Source: Cronobacter turicensis z3032 (GTDB lineage Bacteria; Pseudomonadota; Gammaproteobacteria; Enterobacterales; Enterobacteriaceae). From it: DNA of 64,000 nt. Both the position numbers and the translations under genes were made by a program. The notes beneath the pieces are model-generated. The model did no database searches. It had not been told where the DNA came from and worked only from the letters and a program-made list of their open reading frames with translations. This document shows positions 1 to 17,141 of this stretch, piece after piece (the stretch's first letter is position 1; the number at the start of each line of letters is the position of its first letter). The stretch is taken from positions 3,290,074-3,354,073 of the forward strand of contig FN543093.2 of assembly GCA_000027065.2 (NCBI GenBank), in the 5' to 3' direction.

Positions 1-1303
1 CGCCTGGCGGAATGTCGCCTTTCTGCACATGATCGGCGCGAATGTTGCCGATGCCGCCTGCCAGCATAATGGGCTTGTGGTAGCCGCGCAGCTCTTCGCC
101 ATTGTGGCTGGCCACTTTCTCTTCATAGGTACGGAAATAGCCGTTCAGCGCCGGACGACCGAATTCGTTGTTGAACGCCGCGCCGCCGAGCGGGCCGTCG
201 GTCATGATGTCGAGCGCGGTGACGATGCGATCCGGCTTGCCGAAATCTTCTTCCCACGGCTGCTCAAAGCCCGGAATGCGCAGGTTCGAAACGGAAAAGC
301 CCACCAGGCCCGCTTTCGGCTTCGCGCCGCGGCCCGTCGCGCCTTCATCGCGGATTTCACCGCCGGAGCCTGTCGCCGCCCCTGGCCACGGTGAAATGGC
401 GGTCGGGTGGTTATGGGTTTCGACTTTCATCAGAATATGCGCAGGTTCCTGATGGAAAGCGTAGCGGCCCGCGTCGTGATCGGCATAGAAGCGGCCCACA
501 GACGAACCTTCCATGACCGCCGCGTTGTCTTTATACGCGGAGAGCACGAAATTCGGCGTCTTCTCAAAGGTGTTTTTGATCATCTTAAACAGCGACTTCG
601 GCTGTTTTTCGCCGTCGATAACCCAGTCGGCGTTGAAAATTTTGTGGCGGCAGTGCTCAGAGTTAGCCTGCGCGAACATATAGAGTTCGATGTCGTTCGG
701 GTTGCGCCCCAGGCGGGTGAACGCCTCCTGCAGGTAGTCGATTTCATCATCGGCCAGCGCCAGCCCCAGACGCACATTGGCGTCCGCCAGCGCCTGACGG
801 CCCTGCCCCAGCAGATCCACGCTCTGTACCGGCGTGGGTTCGTGATGCGAGAAAAGCCGTGCGGCGTCTTCCAGCGCGCCGAAGACGCTCTCCATCATGC
901 GGTCATGCAGCACGGCTGAAATCTGACGCCAGGCGTCGTCGCCCGCGGTTGGATCGACATCGAGATAGTATGCCACGCCGCGCTCCAGGCGTTTTACCTG
1001 GCCGAGCCCGCAGTTATGGGCAATATCTGTCGCTTTAGAAGACCAGGGAGAGATGGTGCCGGGACGCGGCGTCACCAGCAGCAGACGGCCTGACGGCGCG
1101 TGGCCCGCAAGGCTCGGGCCATATTGCAGCAGGCGCTCAAGGCGCGCGTGCTCTTCGGCATTCAGCGGTGCGGCGAGGTCAGCGAAATGGACATACTCGG
1201 CATAAATGGTCTTCACCGGAAGGTGAGCGTCTTTGAAACGAGCCAGCAGTTTATTAATACGAAATGCCGACAGAGCGGGCGAACCACGCAGAATTTCCAT
1301 CAT
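1..1303 (-). CDS. purL: Phosphoribosylformylglycinamidine synthase, N-terminal part (runs off window)
   Basis: PurL makes FGAM from FGAR, glutamine and ATP in de novo purine synthesis in the cytoplasm. Only the first ~434 residues are here, of roughly 1295 in the enterobacterial enzyme; the rest lies beyond the left edge. The start is the double ATG giving [14 protein letters not shown], which matches the E. coli N-terminus. The reading frame stays open to base 2. The part present covers the PurS-like N-terminal region, the linker and the beginning of the first AIRS-like domain (the edge falls near ADHVQKGDI). A consensus PurR operator lies about 90 bp upstream, and the gene is divergent from mltF. 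Identification is near certain. Confidence 0.97.
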   Translation of the reverse strand, partial: MMEILRGSPALSAFRINKLLARFKDAHLPVKTIYAEYVHFADLAAPLNAEEHARLERLLQYGPSLAGHAPSGRLLLVTPRPGTISPWSSKATDIAHNCGLGQVKRLERGVAYYLDVDPTAGDDAWRQISAVLHDRMMESVFGALEDAARLFSHHEPTPVQSVDLLGQGRQALADANVRLGLALADDEIDYLQEAFTRLGRNPNDIELYMFAQANSEHCRHKIFNADWVIDGEKQPKSLFKMIKNTFEKTPNFVLSAYKDNAAVMEGSSVGRFYADHDAGRYAFHQEPAHILMKVETHNHPTAISPWPGAATGSGGEIRDEGATGRGAKPKAGLVGFSVSNLRIPGFEQPWEEDFGKPDRIVTALDIMTDGPLGGAAFNNEFGRPALNGYFRTYEEKVASHNGEELRGYHKPIMLAGGIGNIRADHVQKGDIPPG

Positions 1304-1390
1304 CTAATCTCTCGTCTTCGAAGCGCCGGAGGGCACCTCAGTGGGCGCAAGGGGGAAAACGGGCGTCATTATAGTGAATCCGGCGCGCTG

Positions 1391-1406
1391 ACGAAACCGT
1401 TTGCGT
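1391..1406 (-). promoter_or_regulatory. PurR operator of purL
   Basis: Read on the minus strand the 16 bases are ACGCAAACGGTTTCGT, a full match to the PurR operator consensus. A minus-strand TATAAT lies at 1368-1373, placing the -35 region at 1391-1396 inside the operator with a 17-bp spacer. Hypoxanthine- or guanine-bound PurR would therefore block polymerase directly. Confidence 0.85.
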
Positions 1407-1570
1407 AGAAATAAAATCCCGCCGTCGCGTTAACGTTTGGTGTGGCCGATTCCTCTAATTAGTTGCCAAGTGGCGCTTTGTTACGCAAAATGCCGCTCCA
1501 TGCCATTCAAACGAAACGGTTTACTAACGATTGTTCGCTGAGCCCCGAGGCAACGCAGAGAATTAACTAA

Positions 1571-4225
<2,655 letters not shown>

Positions 4226-4228
4226 ACC

Positions 4229-5596
4229 TTACTCCTCTGGATCGTTAAAGCCCAGGAACCACGTAAACAGAAAACCGGCGATCACCGCTACCAGATAGCC
4301 TAACAGATAGAGCGTCACTTTTCCGGTCACGATGGTGAGCGCCAGCGGTAGCCCGGAGATGCCGAAAGTGATAACCGTCGCCACTTTAAAGTAGCTGATA
4401 ATCGCGCCGCCTGCCGCCCCGCCAAGGCATGCGCCGATAAACGGTTTCCCGAGCGGCAGCGTCACGCCGAAGATGAGCGGCTCGCCGATGCCGAGCAAAC
4501 CGACCGGCAGCGCGCCTTTGATCACCTTTTTCAGCCGCGCGTTGCGGGTTTTCAGCAGCACCGCCAGCGACGCGCCAATCTGCCCGACGCCCGCCATCGC
4601 CAGGATCGGGAACAGCGCGTTATAGCCGTGCGCCTGAACCAGCTCGACGTGAATGGGCACCAGCCCCTGATGCAGGCCCGTCAGCACCAGCGGTAAAAAC
4701 GTGCCCGCCAGCACCGCGCCCACCAGCAGCCCGCCTTTATCGATAGCGAGCGACGCGCCGTGCGCGATGGTTTCCGAAATCCAGCCGCCAAGCGGTTGCA
4801 GCGCCACGATGGCGACCGCGCCGGTGATAAGCGTCGTCAGCAGCGGGTTGAGGATAAGTTCGACCGAGACCGGCAGCAGGTTACGCAGTTTTTTCTCAAG
4901 CCAGCACATCAGCATCACCACCAGCAGCACGGCGATGACGCCGCCTCGTCCCGGCTGTAACGGCTCGCCGAAGAGCGTAATCTGCGCCAGCTGCGGGCTG
5001 GAGAGAATACCCGCCATCACGCCGCCCATCGCCGCTGAGCCGCCAAACACCCGCGCGGCGTTAACGCCGACCAGAATATTCATGATAGCGAACACGGCGC
5101 TGCCGAAAATGCCCAGCAGTCCCAGCAGGTTCGGATAGCTGGTGGCGAAGCCGCCGACGATATCCGGGCGTTTGAGGATATTGATAATCCCGGTAATCAG
5201 CCCCGAGGCGATGAACGCCGGGATAAGCGGAATAAACACGTTTGCGAGCTGGCGCAGCGCATCGCTCATCGGCGCTTTGTAGCGCGCTTTCGCCTGAGCC
5301 CTGGTACGCGCGGCATCATCAATCGCCGGTCCGGTGGACGACGCGCCCTGCATCTGCGCGCGCATCGCATCGACGACTTGCGCGGCGCGTCCGGGGCCGG
5401 CAATCAGTTGATGCTGCTCGCCCTGCTTCACATAGCCGCTGATGCCGGGCAGCGCCTTCAGCGCCGGGAGATCCATCAGGCTCTCGTCGCGCAGTTCAAG
5501 GCGCACGCGCGTCATGCAGTTTTCCAGCCGTAAAATATTACCTTCACCGCCCACGCCCTTGAGGATCTGCGTGGCGAGCGTCGTCGATTTTTCCAT
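4229..5596 (-). CDS. murP: PTS N-acetylmuramic acid transporter EIIBC
   Basis: MurP imports MurNAc with phosphorylation to MurNAc-6-phosphate at the inner membrane. The product is 455 aa. The EIIB domain is N-terminal with its phosphocysteine in ENCMTR (Cys27). A multi-span EIIC domain follows from ~110, with the family's GIGEPLIFG sugar-site loop. There is no EIIA domain, so it must use the glucose EIIA (Crr), as in E. coli. It starts 13 bp after the murQ stop and is followed 3 bp later by pgpC. E. coli has murQP elsewhere on its chromosome. Confidence 0.93.
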   Translation of the reverse strand: MEKSTTLATQILKGVGGEGNILRLENCMTRVRLELRDESLMDLPALKALPGISGYVKQGEQHQLIAGPGRAAQVVDAMRAQMQGASSTGPAIDDAARTRAQAKARYKAPMSDALRQLANVFIPLIPAFIASGLITGIINILKRPDIVGGFATSYPNLLGLLGIFGSAVFAIMNILVGVNAARVFGGSAAMGGVMAGILSSPQLAQITLFGEPLQPGRGGVIAVLLVVMLMCWLEKKLRNLLPVSVELILNPLLTTLITGAVAIVALQPLGGWISETIAHGASLAIDKGGLLVGAVLAGTFLPLVLTGLHQGLVPIHVELVQAHGYNALFPILAMAGVGQIGASLAVLLKTRNARLKKVIKGALPVGLLGIGEPLIFGVTLPLGKPFIGACLGGAAGGAIISYFKVATVITFGISGLPLALTIVTGKVTLYLLGYLVAVIAGFLFTWFLGFNDPEE

Positions 5597-5609
5597 ACGT
5601 TACGTCCCC

Positions 5610-6503
5610 TTACGGCTGCAACGCCGCTCTTAAAAAGCCGTTATGCGCCGCAAGGCGCGCGTGGGCGGCCTGCGCGTCCAGCCCGGTCAGCACCATTAAA
5701 ATCGCGGGTTTCACTTCATAATCGGTCTGGGCAAGCACCGCTTCGGCCTCGTCACGCGTGACGCCGGTCGCTTCCATCACCATCCGGCAGGCGCGATCCA
5801 CCAGTTTGACGTTGGTCGCTTTCATATCCACCATCAGGTTCTGGTACACCTTGCCGCACTTCACCATCGCGCCGGTGGAGATCATGTTGAGTACCAACTT
5901 CTGCGCGGTACCGGATTTCAGGCGCGTGGAGCCAGTGAGCGCCTCCGGGCCGACCACGGGCGAAATGGCGATTTCCGCCGCTTCGGCTATCGGCGAGCCG
6001 GGGTTGCAGGAGATGGCTGCCGTCGCACAGCCCAGCGCGCGGGCGTACTTCAGGCCGCCAATGACATACGGCGTGCGCCCGGATGCCGCCAGCCCCACCA
6101 CCATATCGCGCGCGGTAAGCCCGATGGCTTTGAGATCGTCCTCGCCGAGCTGCGCGTTATCTTCCGCGCCTTCGACAGCTTTCAGCAGCGCGCCAGGGCC
6201 GCCTGCGATAAGCCCGACTACCACGCCATGCGGCACGCCGAACGTCGGCGGACACTCCGAGGCGTCCAGCACGCCGAGGCGCCCGCTGGTGCCAGCGCCC
6301 ATGTAGATGAGCCGTCCGCCGCTTTTTAGCGCCGTCGCCGCCGCGTCCACCGCCTTCGCCACGTCCGGCAATGTTTCACTGACGGCGTGCGCCACACGCT
6401 TGTCTTCTTCGTTAAAACGCATCAGCATCTCAAGCGTCGGGAGCGCGTCGAGATCCCGCGTAGCGGGGTTTCGGGTTTCTGAGACCAGCGAGCCAAGATT
6501 CAT
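5610..6503 (-). CDS. murQ: N-acetylmuramic acid 6-phosphate etherase
   Basis: MurQ removes the lactyl ether from MurNAc-6-P to give GlcNAc-6-P and D-lactate, which matters in MurNAc use and cell-wall recycling. The product is 297 aa (E. coli 298). The SIS fold is marked by [10 protein letters not shown] near residue 70, followed by the [10 protein letters not shown] active-site segment. It is first in a leftward murQ-murP-pgpC unit. Paired inverted repeats lie just upstream, and the RpiR-family gene yfhH is divergent. Confidence 0.95.
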   Translation of the reverse strand: MNLGSLVSETRNPATRDLDALPTLEMLMRFNEEDKRVAHAVSETLPDVAKAVDAAATALKSGGRLIYMGAGTSGRLGVLDASECPPTFGVPHGVVVGLIAGGPGALLKAVEGAEDNAQLGEDDLKAIGLTARDMVVGLAASGRTPYVIGGLKYARALGCATAAISCNPGSPIAEAAEIAISPVVGPEALTGSTRLKSGTAQKLVLNMISTGAMVKCGKVYQNLMVDMKATNVKLVDRACRMVMEATGVTRDEAEAVLAQTDYEVKPAILMVLTGLDAQAAHARLAAHNGFLRAALQP

Positions 6504-6513
6504 ATTGCACCTC

Positions 6514-6528
6514 TGAATTTTTAATTCA
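6514..6528. promoter_or_regulatory. Candidate operator half, murQ-yfhH intergenic region
   Basis: The 15 bases TGAATTTTTAATTCA form an inverted repeat of the form GAATN5ATTC. They lie 11 bp upstream of the murQ start and recur 33 bp away (6548-6560). A paired palindrome in the control region of a SIS-domain regulator suggests a cooperative repressor site. The regulator is inferred to be YfhH. Confidence 0.5.
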
Positions 6529-6540
6529 TAATGATGACGC

Positions 6541-6560
6541 TATAATGGAATATAAAATTC
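6541..6560. promoter_or_regulatory. Candidate -10 (TATAAT) and second operator half for murQ/yfhH
   Basis: A consensus TATAAT at 6541-6546 reads toward yfhH. The adjoining GAATATAAAATTC (6548-6560) is the second copy of the GAATN5ATTC inverted repeat. Centre-to-centre distance to the first copy is 33 bp, about three helical turns. No good -35 hexamer is seen, so the start of transcription is uncertain. Confidence 0.45.
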
Positions 6561-6624
6561 AAAGTGGCGAGTCAATTTCCCGGCAATGAAAAGCCGATCA
6601 CACTTAATCCAGCCGGAGGCGTTG

Positions 6625-8166
<1,542 letters not shown>

Positions 8167-8167
<1 letters not shown>

Positions 8168-8898
8168 TAGCGACGCGCTTCCAGCATCAGACGTTTCATC
8201 TCAGAAACCGCCTCTTTCAGGCCGCTCATCACGGCGCGTCCGATAATCGCGTGGCCGATATTCAGCTCATGCATTTCCGGGAGCGCGGCAATCGCCTGGA
8301 CGTTGTGGTAGGTCAGCCCGTGCCCGGCATTCACTTTCAGGCCTTTGCTCGCGGCGTAGGTAGCGGCTTTGGCGATACGCTCAAGTTCGCGCACGCGGGT
8401 GGCGTCGTCTTCGGCATCCGCATAGCAGCCGGTGTGGATTTCAATATATGGCGCGCCGACCGCGACCGCGGCGTCAATCTGCGCGTTATCGGCGTCGATA
8501 AACAGCGACACCAGAATGCCCGCCGCCGCCAGACGCTGACAGGCGTCGCGCATTTTATCGAGCTGACCCGCGACATCCAGGCCGCCTTCGGTGGTCACTT
8601 CCTGACGCTTTTCCGGCACCAGGCAGCAGAAATGCGGCTTTGTCTCGCAGGCGATGGCCAGCATCTCTTCGGTGACGGCCATCTCAAGATTCATACGGGT
8701 GTGGAGTGTCTGGCGCAGGATACGCACATCGCGATCGGTGATATGACGGCGATCTTCGCGCAGGTGAACGGTGATGCCATCCGCGCCGGCCTGTTCGGCG
8801 ATGAACGCCGCCTGTACCGGGTCCGGGTAAGCCGTGCCGCGAGCGTTACGCAGCGTGGCGATGTGGTCGATGTTGACTCCTAACAGCAATTCAGCCAT
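8167..8898 (-). CDS. pdxJ: Pyridoxine 5'-phosphate synthase
   Basis: PdxJ condenses 1-deoxy-D-xylulose-5-P with 3-amino-1-hydroxyacetone-1-P to make pyridoxine 5'-phosphate, the last ring-forming step of B6 synthesis. The product is 243 aa, a TIM barrel of the family length. The N-terminal [16 protein letters not shown] segment holds phosphate-site residues, and [11 protein letters not shown] and [10 protein letters not shown] are the other conserved loops. It lies between recO and acpS in one operon. Confidence 0.96.
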
Positions 8899-8972
8899 GA
8901 CAATCCTCGTAAATCGACAAAAAGTGCAGGCAGTTTACACCTGGTCGGGAAAGGCTGGCTATGGTTGCGCGG

Positions 8973-9710
8973 TCAGGCGGTTTCGCCTTCCGGCGGAAGC
9001 GGACGTTTTTTCGGCACAAACTGGCGAAACAGCTCGCGGCTTTTTAACGGTTTGCCGCCAAGATAGGGTTTAAGCGCCATACGCGTGAAACGCTTGGCGG
9101 CGCGCAGCGTGTCGGCATCGGGGAAATCGCGGGTGGCGAGCGCTTTGAGCTGGCGGCCGGTAAAGGAGGTGTTGTCGATAACCAGGCTCGCGATAAAGCC
9201 CTTCTCTTCACGATAGCGGTAGGTCATGGCGTCATCGACTTCATCGCCGGTGCCTGCGCAGTGCAGAAAATCCACGCCGTAACCCAGATGCCCGAGCAGC
9301 GCGAGTTCAAAGCGGCGCAGCGCAGGCTCCGGCGTGCCGGTCGCGCCCGCCAGCGCCTGAATGCAGTGCAGGTAATCGAAGAAAAGCTCGGAAAAGCGGG
9401 TTTCCGGCTCCAGCACGCGCGCGACCAGTTCGTTAACGTACAGGCCGCTGTATAGCGTGATGCCGGAAAGCGGAAGCGCCAGGGAGACGGCTTCGGCGCT
9501 GGTGAGGTTTTTGACGTCGCCGCGCCCGCTCCAGCGCACCAGCAGCGGGGTAAATGGCTGTAGGGCGCCTTTGAGGTTAGAGCGTTTGCGGCGCGCGCCT
9601 TTGGCGACAACGCGCACGCGCCCGGATTCTTCGCTAAACAGATCAATAATCAGGCTGGTTTCGCTCCACGGACGCGCGTGGAGCACAAAAGCTCGCTGCC
9701 AGCCTTCCAT
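8973..9710 (-). CDS. recO: DNA repair protein RecO
   Basis: RecO anneals single strands and, with RecR, loads RecA on SSB-coated DNA in the RecFOR pathway. The product is 245 aa. The N-terminal OB fold is seen in [19 protein letters not shown] and the helical C-domain in [13 protein letters not shown]. The last ~10 residues differ from E. coli (PLPPEGETA). Two ATGs are adjacent (9713, 9710); I took the second to match E. coli. It starts 10 bp after the era stop. Confidence 0.95.
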   Translation of the reverse strand: MEGWQRAFVLHARPWSETSLIIDLFSEESGRVRVVAKGARRKRSNLKGALQPFTPLLVRWSGRGDVKNLTSAEAVSLALPLSGITLYSGLYVNELVARVLEPETRFSELFFDYLHCIQALAGATGTPEPALRRFELALLGHLGYGVDFLHCAGTGDEVDDAMTYRYREEKGFIASLVIDNTSFTGRQLKALATRDFPDADTLRAAKRFTRMALKPYLGGKPLKSRELFRQFVPKKRPLPPEGETA

Positions 9711-9719
9711 CACATGGCC

Positions 9720-11332
<1,613 letters not shown>

Positions 11333-11335
11333 TCA

Positions 11336-11400
11336 GCACACGGAACAGGGCTGAAGGGGTTCAAAGCTGTTTCGTGTGCCGTGGCTCCCTTGCGGGAGCC
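11336..11400 (-). promoter_or_regulatory. rnc leader: two stem-loops, candidate RNase III autoregulatory site
   Basis: A 13-bp stem forms between 11336-11348 and 11367-11379; its only imperfection is one G/T wobble position. The loop is 18 nt. Just 5' on the transcript is a second, perfect 7-bp hairpin (GGCTCCC, loop, GGGAGCC; 11383-11400). In E. coli, RNase III cuts a leader stem-loop of the rnc mRNA to limit its own synthesis. The position, 34 nt before the start codon, and the long duplex fit that role. No U-tract follows, so these are not simple terminators. Confidence 0.65.
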
Positions 11401-11473
11401 AGCCGGAAATCGTCGGGGGAATATTCTATACACAACGACAGGGGATGTCGTTAGTTCCAACAGATTTAATTCG

Positions 11474-12439
11474 TTAATGAATGCCGCCGATTCGATTCAG
11501 GCGCACGCCTGTCGGCCATTCACCTTCCTGCTTCTCGAAACTCATCCAGATAGCGGTCGCTTTACCCACGAGATTAGCCTCCGGTACGAATCCCCAGTAA
11601 CGGCTGTCGGCGCTGTTATCGCGGTTGTCGCCCATCATGAAGTAGTGACCCGGCGGGACAATCCAGGTGCCGGTCTGCTGGCCCTGCTGGCGGTAGTAAA
11701 TACCCACCTGATCCTGCGCGATAGGCACCGTCAGAATGCGGTGCGTGACGTCGCCTAAGGTTTCCTTACGCTCGGTCAGGCGGATGCCGCCGTCTTTGCT
11801 TTCGTTCTTCGGTACCTGGAAGAAACCGCTGCTCGCCTCGCCGCCGCTCTGACGGCCAAAGGTCTGCACGAAATCGCTCGGCTCGACGTTCGAATAGGTG
11901 ATCGGCAGCGCGTTCGCGCACGCCTGGCCTGAACTGCAGTTCGGCTGGACGGTCACTTCTTTCGCCACCGGATCGTAGCTGACTTTATCGCCCGGCAGAC
12001 CAACCACGCGCTTGATGTAGTCAAGGCGCGGATCGCCCGGATATTTAAATACCGCGATGTCGCCGCGCTTCGGATGGCCGGTTTCGATAAGCGTCTTCTG
12101 GTAGATCGGATCTTTAATGCCGTAGGCGAATTTCTCCACGAGGATAAAATCGCCGATAAGCAGCGTCGGCATCATTGAGCCTGACGGGATCTGGAACGGC
12201 TCGTAGATAAACGAGCGCACCACCAGAACGACGGCCAGAACCGGGAAGACCGACGCGCCGGTTTCCAGCCAGCCCGGTTTCGGGCCCGCTTTCTTCGACA
12301 CGCCTGCGTCCTGCGCATCCGTGGCGGCAAGCGCCGCGCGCTCGCGACGCTTCGGCGCGAAGATAAATTTATCCACGCACCACAAGATGCCCGTCACCAG
12401 CGTTGCGATGACCAGGATCAGGGCAAACATATTCGCCAT
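11474..12439 (-). CDS. lepB: Signal peptidase I
   Basis: LepB cleaves signal peptides on the periplasmic face of the inner membrane. The product is 321 aa (E. coli 324). Two N-terminal membrane segments lie at ~3-22 and ~62-77. The catalytic Ser is in PSGSMMPT (Ser88) and the general-base Lys in YIKRVVGLPGD (Lys143). The later box GDNRDNSADSR is present. It begins 14 bp after the lepA stop, as in the E. coli lepA-lepB operon. Confidence 0.97.
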   Translation of the reverse strand: MANMFALILVIATLVTGILWCVDKFIFAPKRRERAALAATDAQDAGVSKKAGPKPGWLETGASVFPVLAVVLVVRSFIYEPFQIPSGSMMPTLLIGDFILVEKFAYGIKDPIYQKTLIETGHPKRGDIAVFKYPGDPRLDYIKRVVGLPGDKVSYDPVAKEVTVQPNCSSGQACANALPITYSNVEPSDFVQTFGRQSGGEASSGFFQVPKNESKDGGIRLTERKETLGDVTHRILTVPIAQDQVGIYYRQQGQQTGTWIVPPGHYFMMGDNRDNSADSRYWGFVPEANLVGKATAIWMSFEKQEGEWPTGVRLNRIGGIH

Positions 12440-12453
12440 GCCAACTCCTTAGA

Positions 12454-14253
<1,800 letters not shown>

Positions 14254-14454
14254 ATAGCGAGATTTTTATGCCTTATAAATCCTGAGAGGCTCGGCGCAAC
14301 GCGCGGTACTGAGCATGATGTCTCTGGCTGTCTTATGCCTGAAACGCTGCATTCTACACTACAACCAGAAAGCGGGGAAACTGCGTCTCAGCTAAGCATA
14401 GACGGCGAATGAAAATCTCAGGGAAAGGATGCGCAAAACCACGCAGCCGGCGGG

Positions 14455-14934
14455 TTACCGGCTGTCTGAGGAAGGAGAGGTTTCGACGCGCAGCGCATCC
14501 GGCGGGAGGCCGACGCTGAGAATAATCGGCTGCCAGCTTTCACGCGACGCGAACGTCGGCGACAGGCCGCGCGCCAGCAGAAAACCGCCCACGCCGCCAA
14601 GCGCCGCGCCGCACATTGCAGCAAGATCGGAGCCAAATAACGCCTGGAAGATCCCGGCCATCATAAACAGGCCCAACAGCGGCGACAGGTACACCAGCAT
14701 TGCGGAGCCAAGCAAGCTGCCTTCGGCGATGCCCAGCTCTACTTTCTGACCGGCCACCAGCGGCTGTTCGCTCGGCACGTTAATATAGTGCGTATTCTGC
14801 GGCCCCAGCTTGTTCAGCACGCGCGTGCCGCAACCGGCGCGGGACGCGCAACTGCTGCAGGAGGCTTTTACGTCGCAGCTAAGTACGGCTTCGCCGTTTT
14901 GCCACGAGACTACCGTGGCCCACTCTTTAATCAT
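14455..14934 (-). CDS. rseC: SoxR-reducing / sigma-E factor regulatory protein RseC
   Basis: RseC is an inner-membrane protein of the rpoE operon, also tied to reduction of SoxR. The product is 159 aa (E. coli 159). A cysteine cluster is N-terminal (CDVKASCSSCASRAGC, ~20-35), and two membrane segments lie at ~78-95 and ~100-125. Its start overlaps the rseB stop by 4 bp. It is last in rpoE-rseA-rseB-rseC. Confidence 0.94.
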   Translation of the reverse strand: MIKEWATVVSWQNGEAVLSCDVKASCSSCASRAGCGTRVLNKLGPQNTHYINVPSEQPLVAGQKVELGIAEGSLLGSAMLVYLSPLLGLFMMAGIFQALFGSDLAAMCGAALGGVGGFLLARGLSPTFASRESWQPIILSVGLPPDALRVETSPSSDSR

Positions 14935-15884
14935 TGGGATACCTTGAATCGGATACTACTCGCGATGCGCTTCGCCGTCGGCGGCGGCAACTCCCCCACC
15001 ACCGTGATTTCGGCATTATTGCGCACTTCGGTGCTGACGGTGCGTCTGCCAGTACGCAGCATCTGTTCGCTGCTGTTGGCGCTGGCGCGGTTCACGTTAA
15101 TCGAAAAACTAAACAGCCCGTCAGAATAGAGCCGCGACTCCACCGGCGAATCAATGCCAGGCAGCGGTCGGCGACTGCTGGATATTTCGGTAAAGCCCTG
15201 CGGCAGCCAGGAGACTGACCAGTCAAACTTCACCTCATCGCCCGCCGGTACGGAGAGCAGCGGCGGCAGCGAGGCTTTCGCCAGATTCTGCATCATTGTG
15301 CCGGGCTTATCGTTCACGGTAAAGGAGACGACACGGAACTGCTCCAGCGTTTCGCCGTCGCGATCCAGCAGATCGACGCGCATCGGCAGACGGGTGTCGC
15401 TGTCGAGCCAGGCGATGTAGCCATACCGGGTGCCGTCACGCGCGACAACGCGGATCACTTCGCAAAGCCGGTCGGCAATGCGGGTGCGCCCGACGGAGAT
15501 AAAATCGTAATACGGCGCGAGGCGGCGGAAATCGGTGTAAACCAGCGAAGGCAGCGAATCGACGATGAAATCGCCGTTCAGGGTAAACGGCTCAAGCCCT
15601 GGCTCGAAATAGCTGATTTCCGAACCACGCTGCACGACTTCGCGACGTGGGCCATCCAGCTGTAATAATTGTGCGAGGGGCTTATTGTCGAGCCTGGCGT
15701 GGCGGTAGCGTAATGATTCCACACCCTGCTTGTTGATGCTGACAAATGAGAGCTCGTAGTTGAGTGACTGGCTCGCCAGGTTCATCTGCTGCAACAACGC
15801 CTCGGACGATGCATCCGCCGAGGCGTTGAAGGAAACGAACAGGCTGCCCGTCAAGAGAGAGACGGCGCACCAAAGTTGCTTCAT
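14931..15884 (-). CDS. rseB: Sigma-E factor negative regulatory protein RseB
   Basis: RseB is periplasmic; it binds the RseA periplasmic domain and protects it from DegS, sensing off-pathway lipopolysaccharide. The product is 317 aa (E. coli 318). A signal peptide covers ~1-24, with likely cleavage after FNASADA. The MucB/RseB N-domain and a smaller C-domain follow. Its start codon shares one base with the rseA stop, and its stop overlaps rseC. Confidence 0.95.
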   Translation of the reverse strand: MKQLWCAVSLLTGSLFVSFNASADASSEALLQQMNLASQSLNYELSFVSINKQGVESLRYRHARLDNKPLAQLLQLDGPRREVVQRGSEISYFEPGLEPFTLNGDFIVDSLPSLVYTDFRRLAPYYDFISVGRTRIADRLCEVIRVVARDGTRYGYIAWLDSDTRLPMRVDLLDRDGETLEQFRVVSFTVNDKPGTMMQNLAKASLPPLLSVPAGDEVKFDWSVSWLPQGFTEISSSRRPLPGIDSPVESRLYSDGLFSFSINVNRASANSSEQMLRTGRRTVSTEVRNNAEITVVGELPPPTAKRIASSIRFKVSQ

Positions 15885-16534
15885 TACTGCGATTGAGTTC
15901 CTAAAGTCTGGTTACCAGGCACTTGTAAGGCCGCCTGCTGCGTCTGCGACTGCTCCAGCTGGAGTTGTTCAGCATGCAGACGGCGTTGCAGTTCGTAATC
16001 CTGCAACATCGCATTGATGCGACGACGCTGTTCCTGAACCTGCGGCTGACCGCCCGCGGCGTTAGTATCCGCCGTCGGCACGCCGAGGCTGACCGGGCTG
16101 GCTTTGCCCATCATTGGCAGCGTGTTGAAAACCGGGGCTTCCGGCTGTGCGGTCGCGTCAGGCTGGCCGTTATAGTGCTGAACGCCGACGATCACCGCCA
16201 GCGACACGCACGCGGCCATGCCGACCTGAGTGAGCTGACTCGCCCAGGGACGCACTTTATGCCAGAACGGCATTTTGCTCCACTGATGCGGCGCGGGCTG
16301 TGATTCAGGGATGAGCGGCGCTGCCTGACGGGCGGGCTCGTTTTCGATAGCCGCCATGACGCGTGCGGAGATATCGAAATGAAGCGTTTCGCCGGTATCG
16401 CCGCGCAGGGTATCACGAATGAGGTGATAGCTTTCCCAGGTTTGCTGCAGCGCTTTGTCGTTTTCGACGGCGCTCAGCAATTCGCTGTCCAGTGCTTCCC
16501 CATCCATTAAAGCGGAAAGTTTTTCTTTCTGCAT
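15884..16534 (-). CDS. rseA: Anti-sigma-E factor RseA
   Basis: RseA is a single-pass inner-membrane anti-sigma factor that holds sigma-E until DegS and RseP cleave it. The product is 216 aa, as in E. coli. The start chosen (MQKEKLSALMDGEALD) matches E. coli; the frame is open 27 codons further upstream but lacks a matching N-terminus. The sigma-binding domain is at ~1-90, the membrane span at ~100-118 (AACVSLAVIVGV), and the DegS-cut region near SPVSLGVP (~148). The C-terminal Q-rich end is conserved. Confidence 0.96.
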   Translation of the reverse strand: MQKEKLSALMDGEALDSELLSAVENDKALQQTWESYHLIRDTLRGDTGETLHFDISARVMAAIENEPARQAAPLIPESQPAPHQWSKMPFWHKVRPWASQLTQVGMAACVSLAVIVGVQHYNGQPDATAQPEAPVFNTLPMMGKASPVSLGVPTADTNAAGGQPQVQEQRRRINAMLQDYELQRRLHAEQLQLEQSQTQQAALQVPGNQTLGTQSQ

Positions 16535-16565
16535 GCTTAATACCTTTTCCAGTATCCCGCTATCG

Positions 16566-17141
16566 TCAACGCCTGATAAGCGGTTGAACTTTATTATCAA
16601 TGGCTTCCCGCGCACGGAAAATGCGGGAGCGTACCGTACCGACCGGGCAATCCATGATAGCCGCTATCTCTTCATAGCTCAGGCCATCCAGCTCCCGCAA
16701 CGTAATTGCCATGCGTAAATCTTCCGGGAGTGACTCTATGGTACGGAATACGATCTGTCTCAGTTCCTCAGACAACATTAAGTTCTCTGGGTTCGAAATT
16801 TCTTTCAACGCGCCGCCGCTTTCGAAGTTTTCCGCCTCAATGGCGTCCACATCACTGGACGGCGGGCGACGGCCCTGAGCGACTAAGTAATTTTTTGCCG
16901 TATTGACGGCGATACGGTAGAGCCAGGTATAAAACGCGCTGTCGCCGCGAAAGGAATCAAACGCGCGCCAGGCTTTAACAAAAGATTCCTGAACAACATC
17001 AGAGACGTCGCCTGAGGGGACATAGCGGGATACCAGATTCGCCACTTTATGCTGGTAGCGAATGACCAGTAAGTTAAAGGCTTTCTGATCTCCCTTCTGG
17101 ACCCGTTCGACAAGGACCTGATCCGTTAACTGCTCGCTCAT
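16566..17141 (-). CDS. rpoE: RNA polymerase sigma factor RpoE (sigma-E / sigma-24)
   Basis: Sigma-E directs transcription of envelope-stress genes. The product is 191 aa, the family length. Region 2 (VVQESFVKAWRAFDSFRG to FYTWLYRIAVNTAKN) lies at ~45-95 and region 4 (LRELDGLSYEEIAAIMDCP) at ~140-160. It heads the operon with its regulators rseABC. A sigma-E-type promoter at 17224-17251 indicates autoregulation. Confidence 0.97.
   Translation of the reverse strand: MSEQLTDQVLVERVQKGDQKAFNLLVIRYQHKVANLVSRYVPSGDVSDVVQESFVKAWRAFDSFRGDSAFYTWLYRIAVNTAKNYLVAQGRRPPSSDVDAIEAENFESGGALKEISNPENLMLSEELRQIVFRTIESLPEDLRMAITLRELDGLSYEEIAAIMDCPVGTVRSRIFRAREAIDNKVQPLIRR

Noticed and set aside
29..919. Forward-strand ORFs at the left edge
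   Set aside because: They are shadows of purL on the opposite strand; the purL frame matches the known protein throughout.
1514..1522. Second PurR-like core AAACGGTTT upstream of mltF
   Set aside because: Only the central 9 bases match; flanks fit the 16-bp consensus poorly and mltF is not a purine gene.
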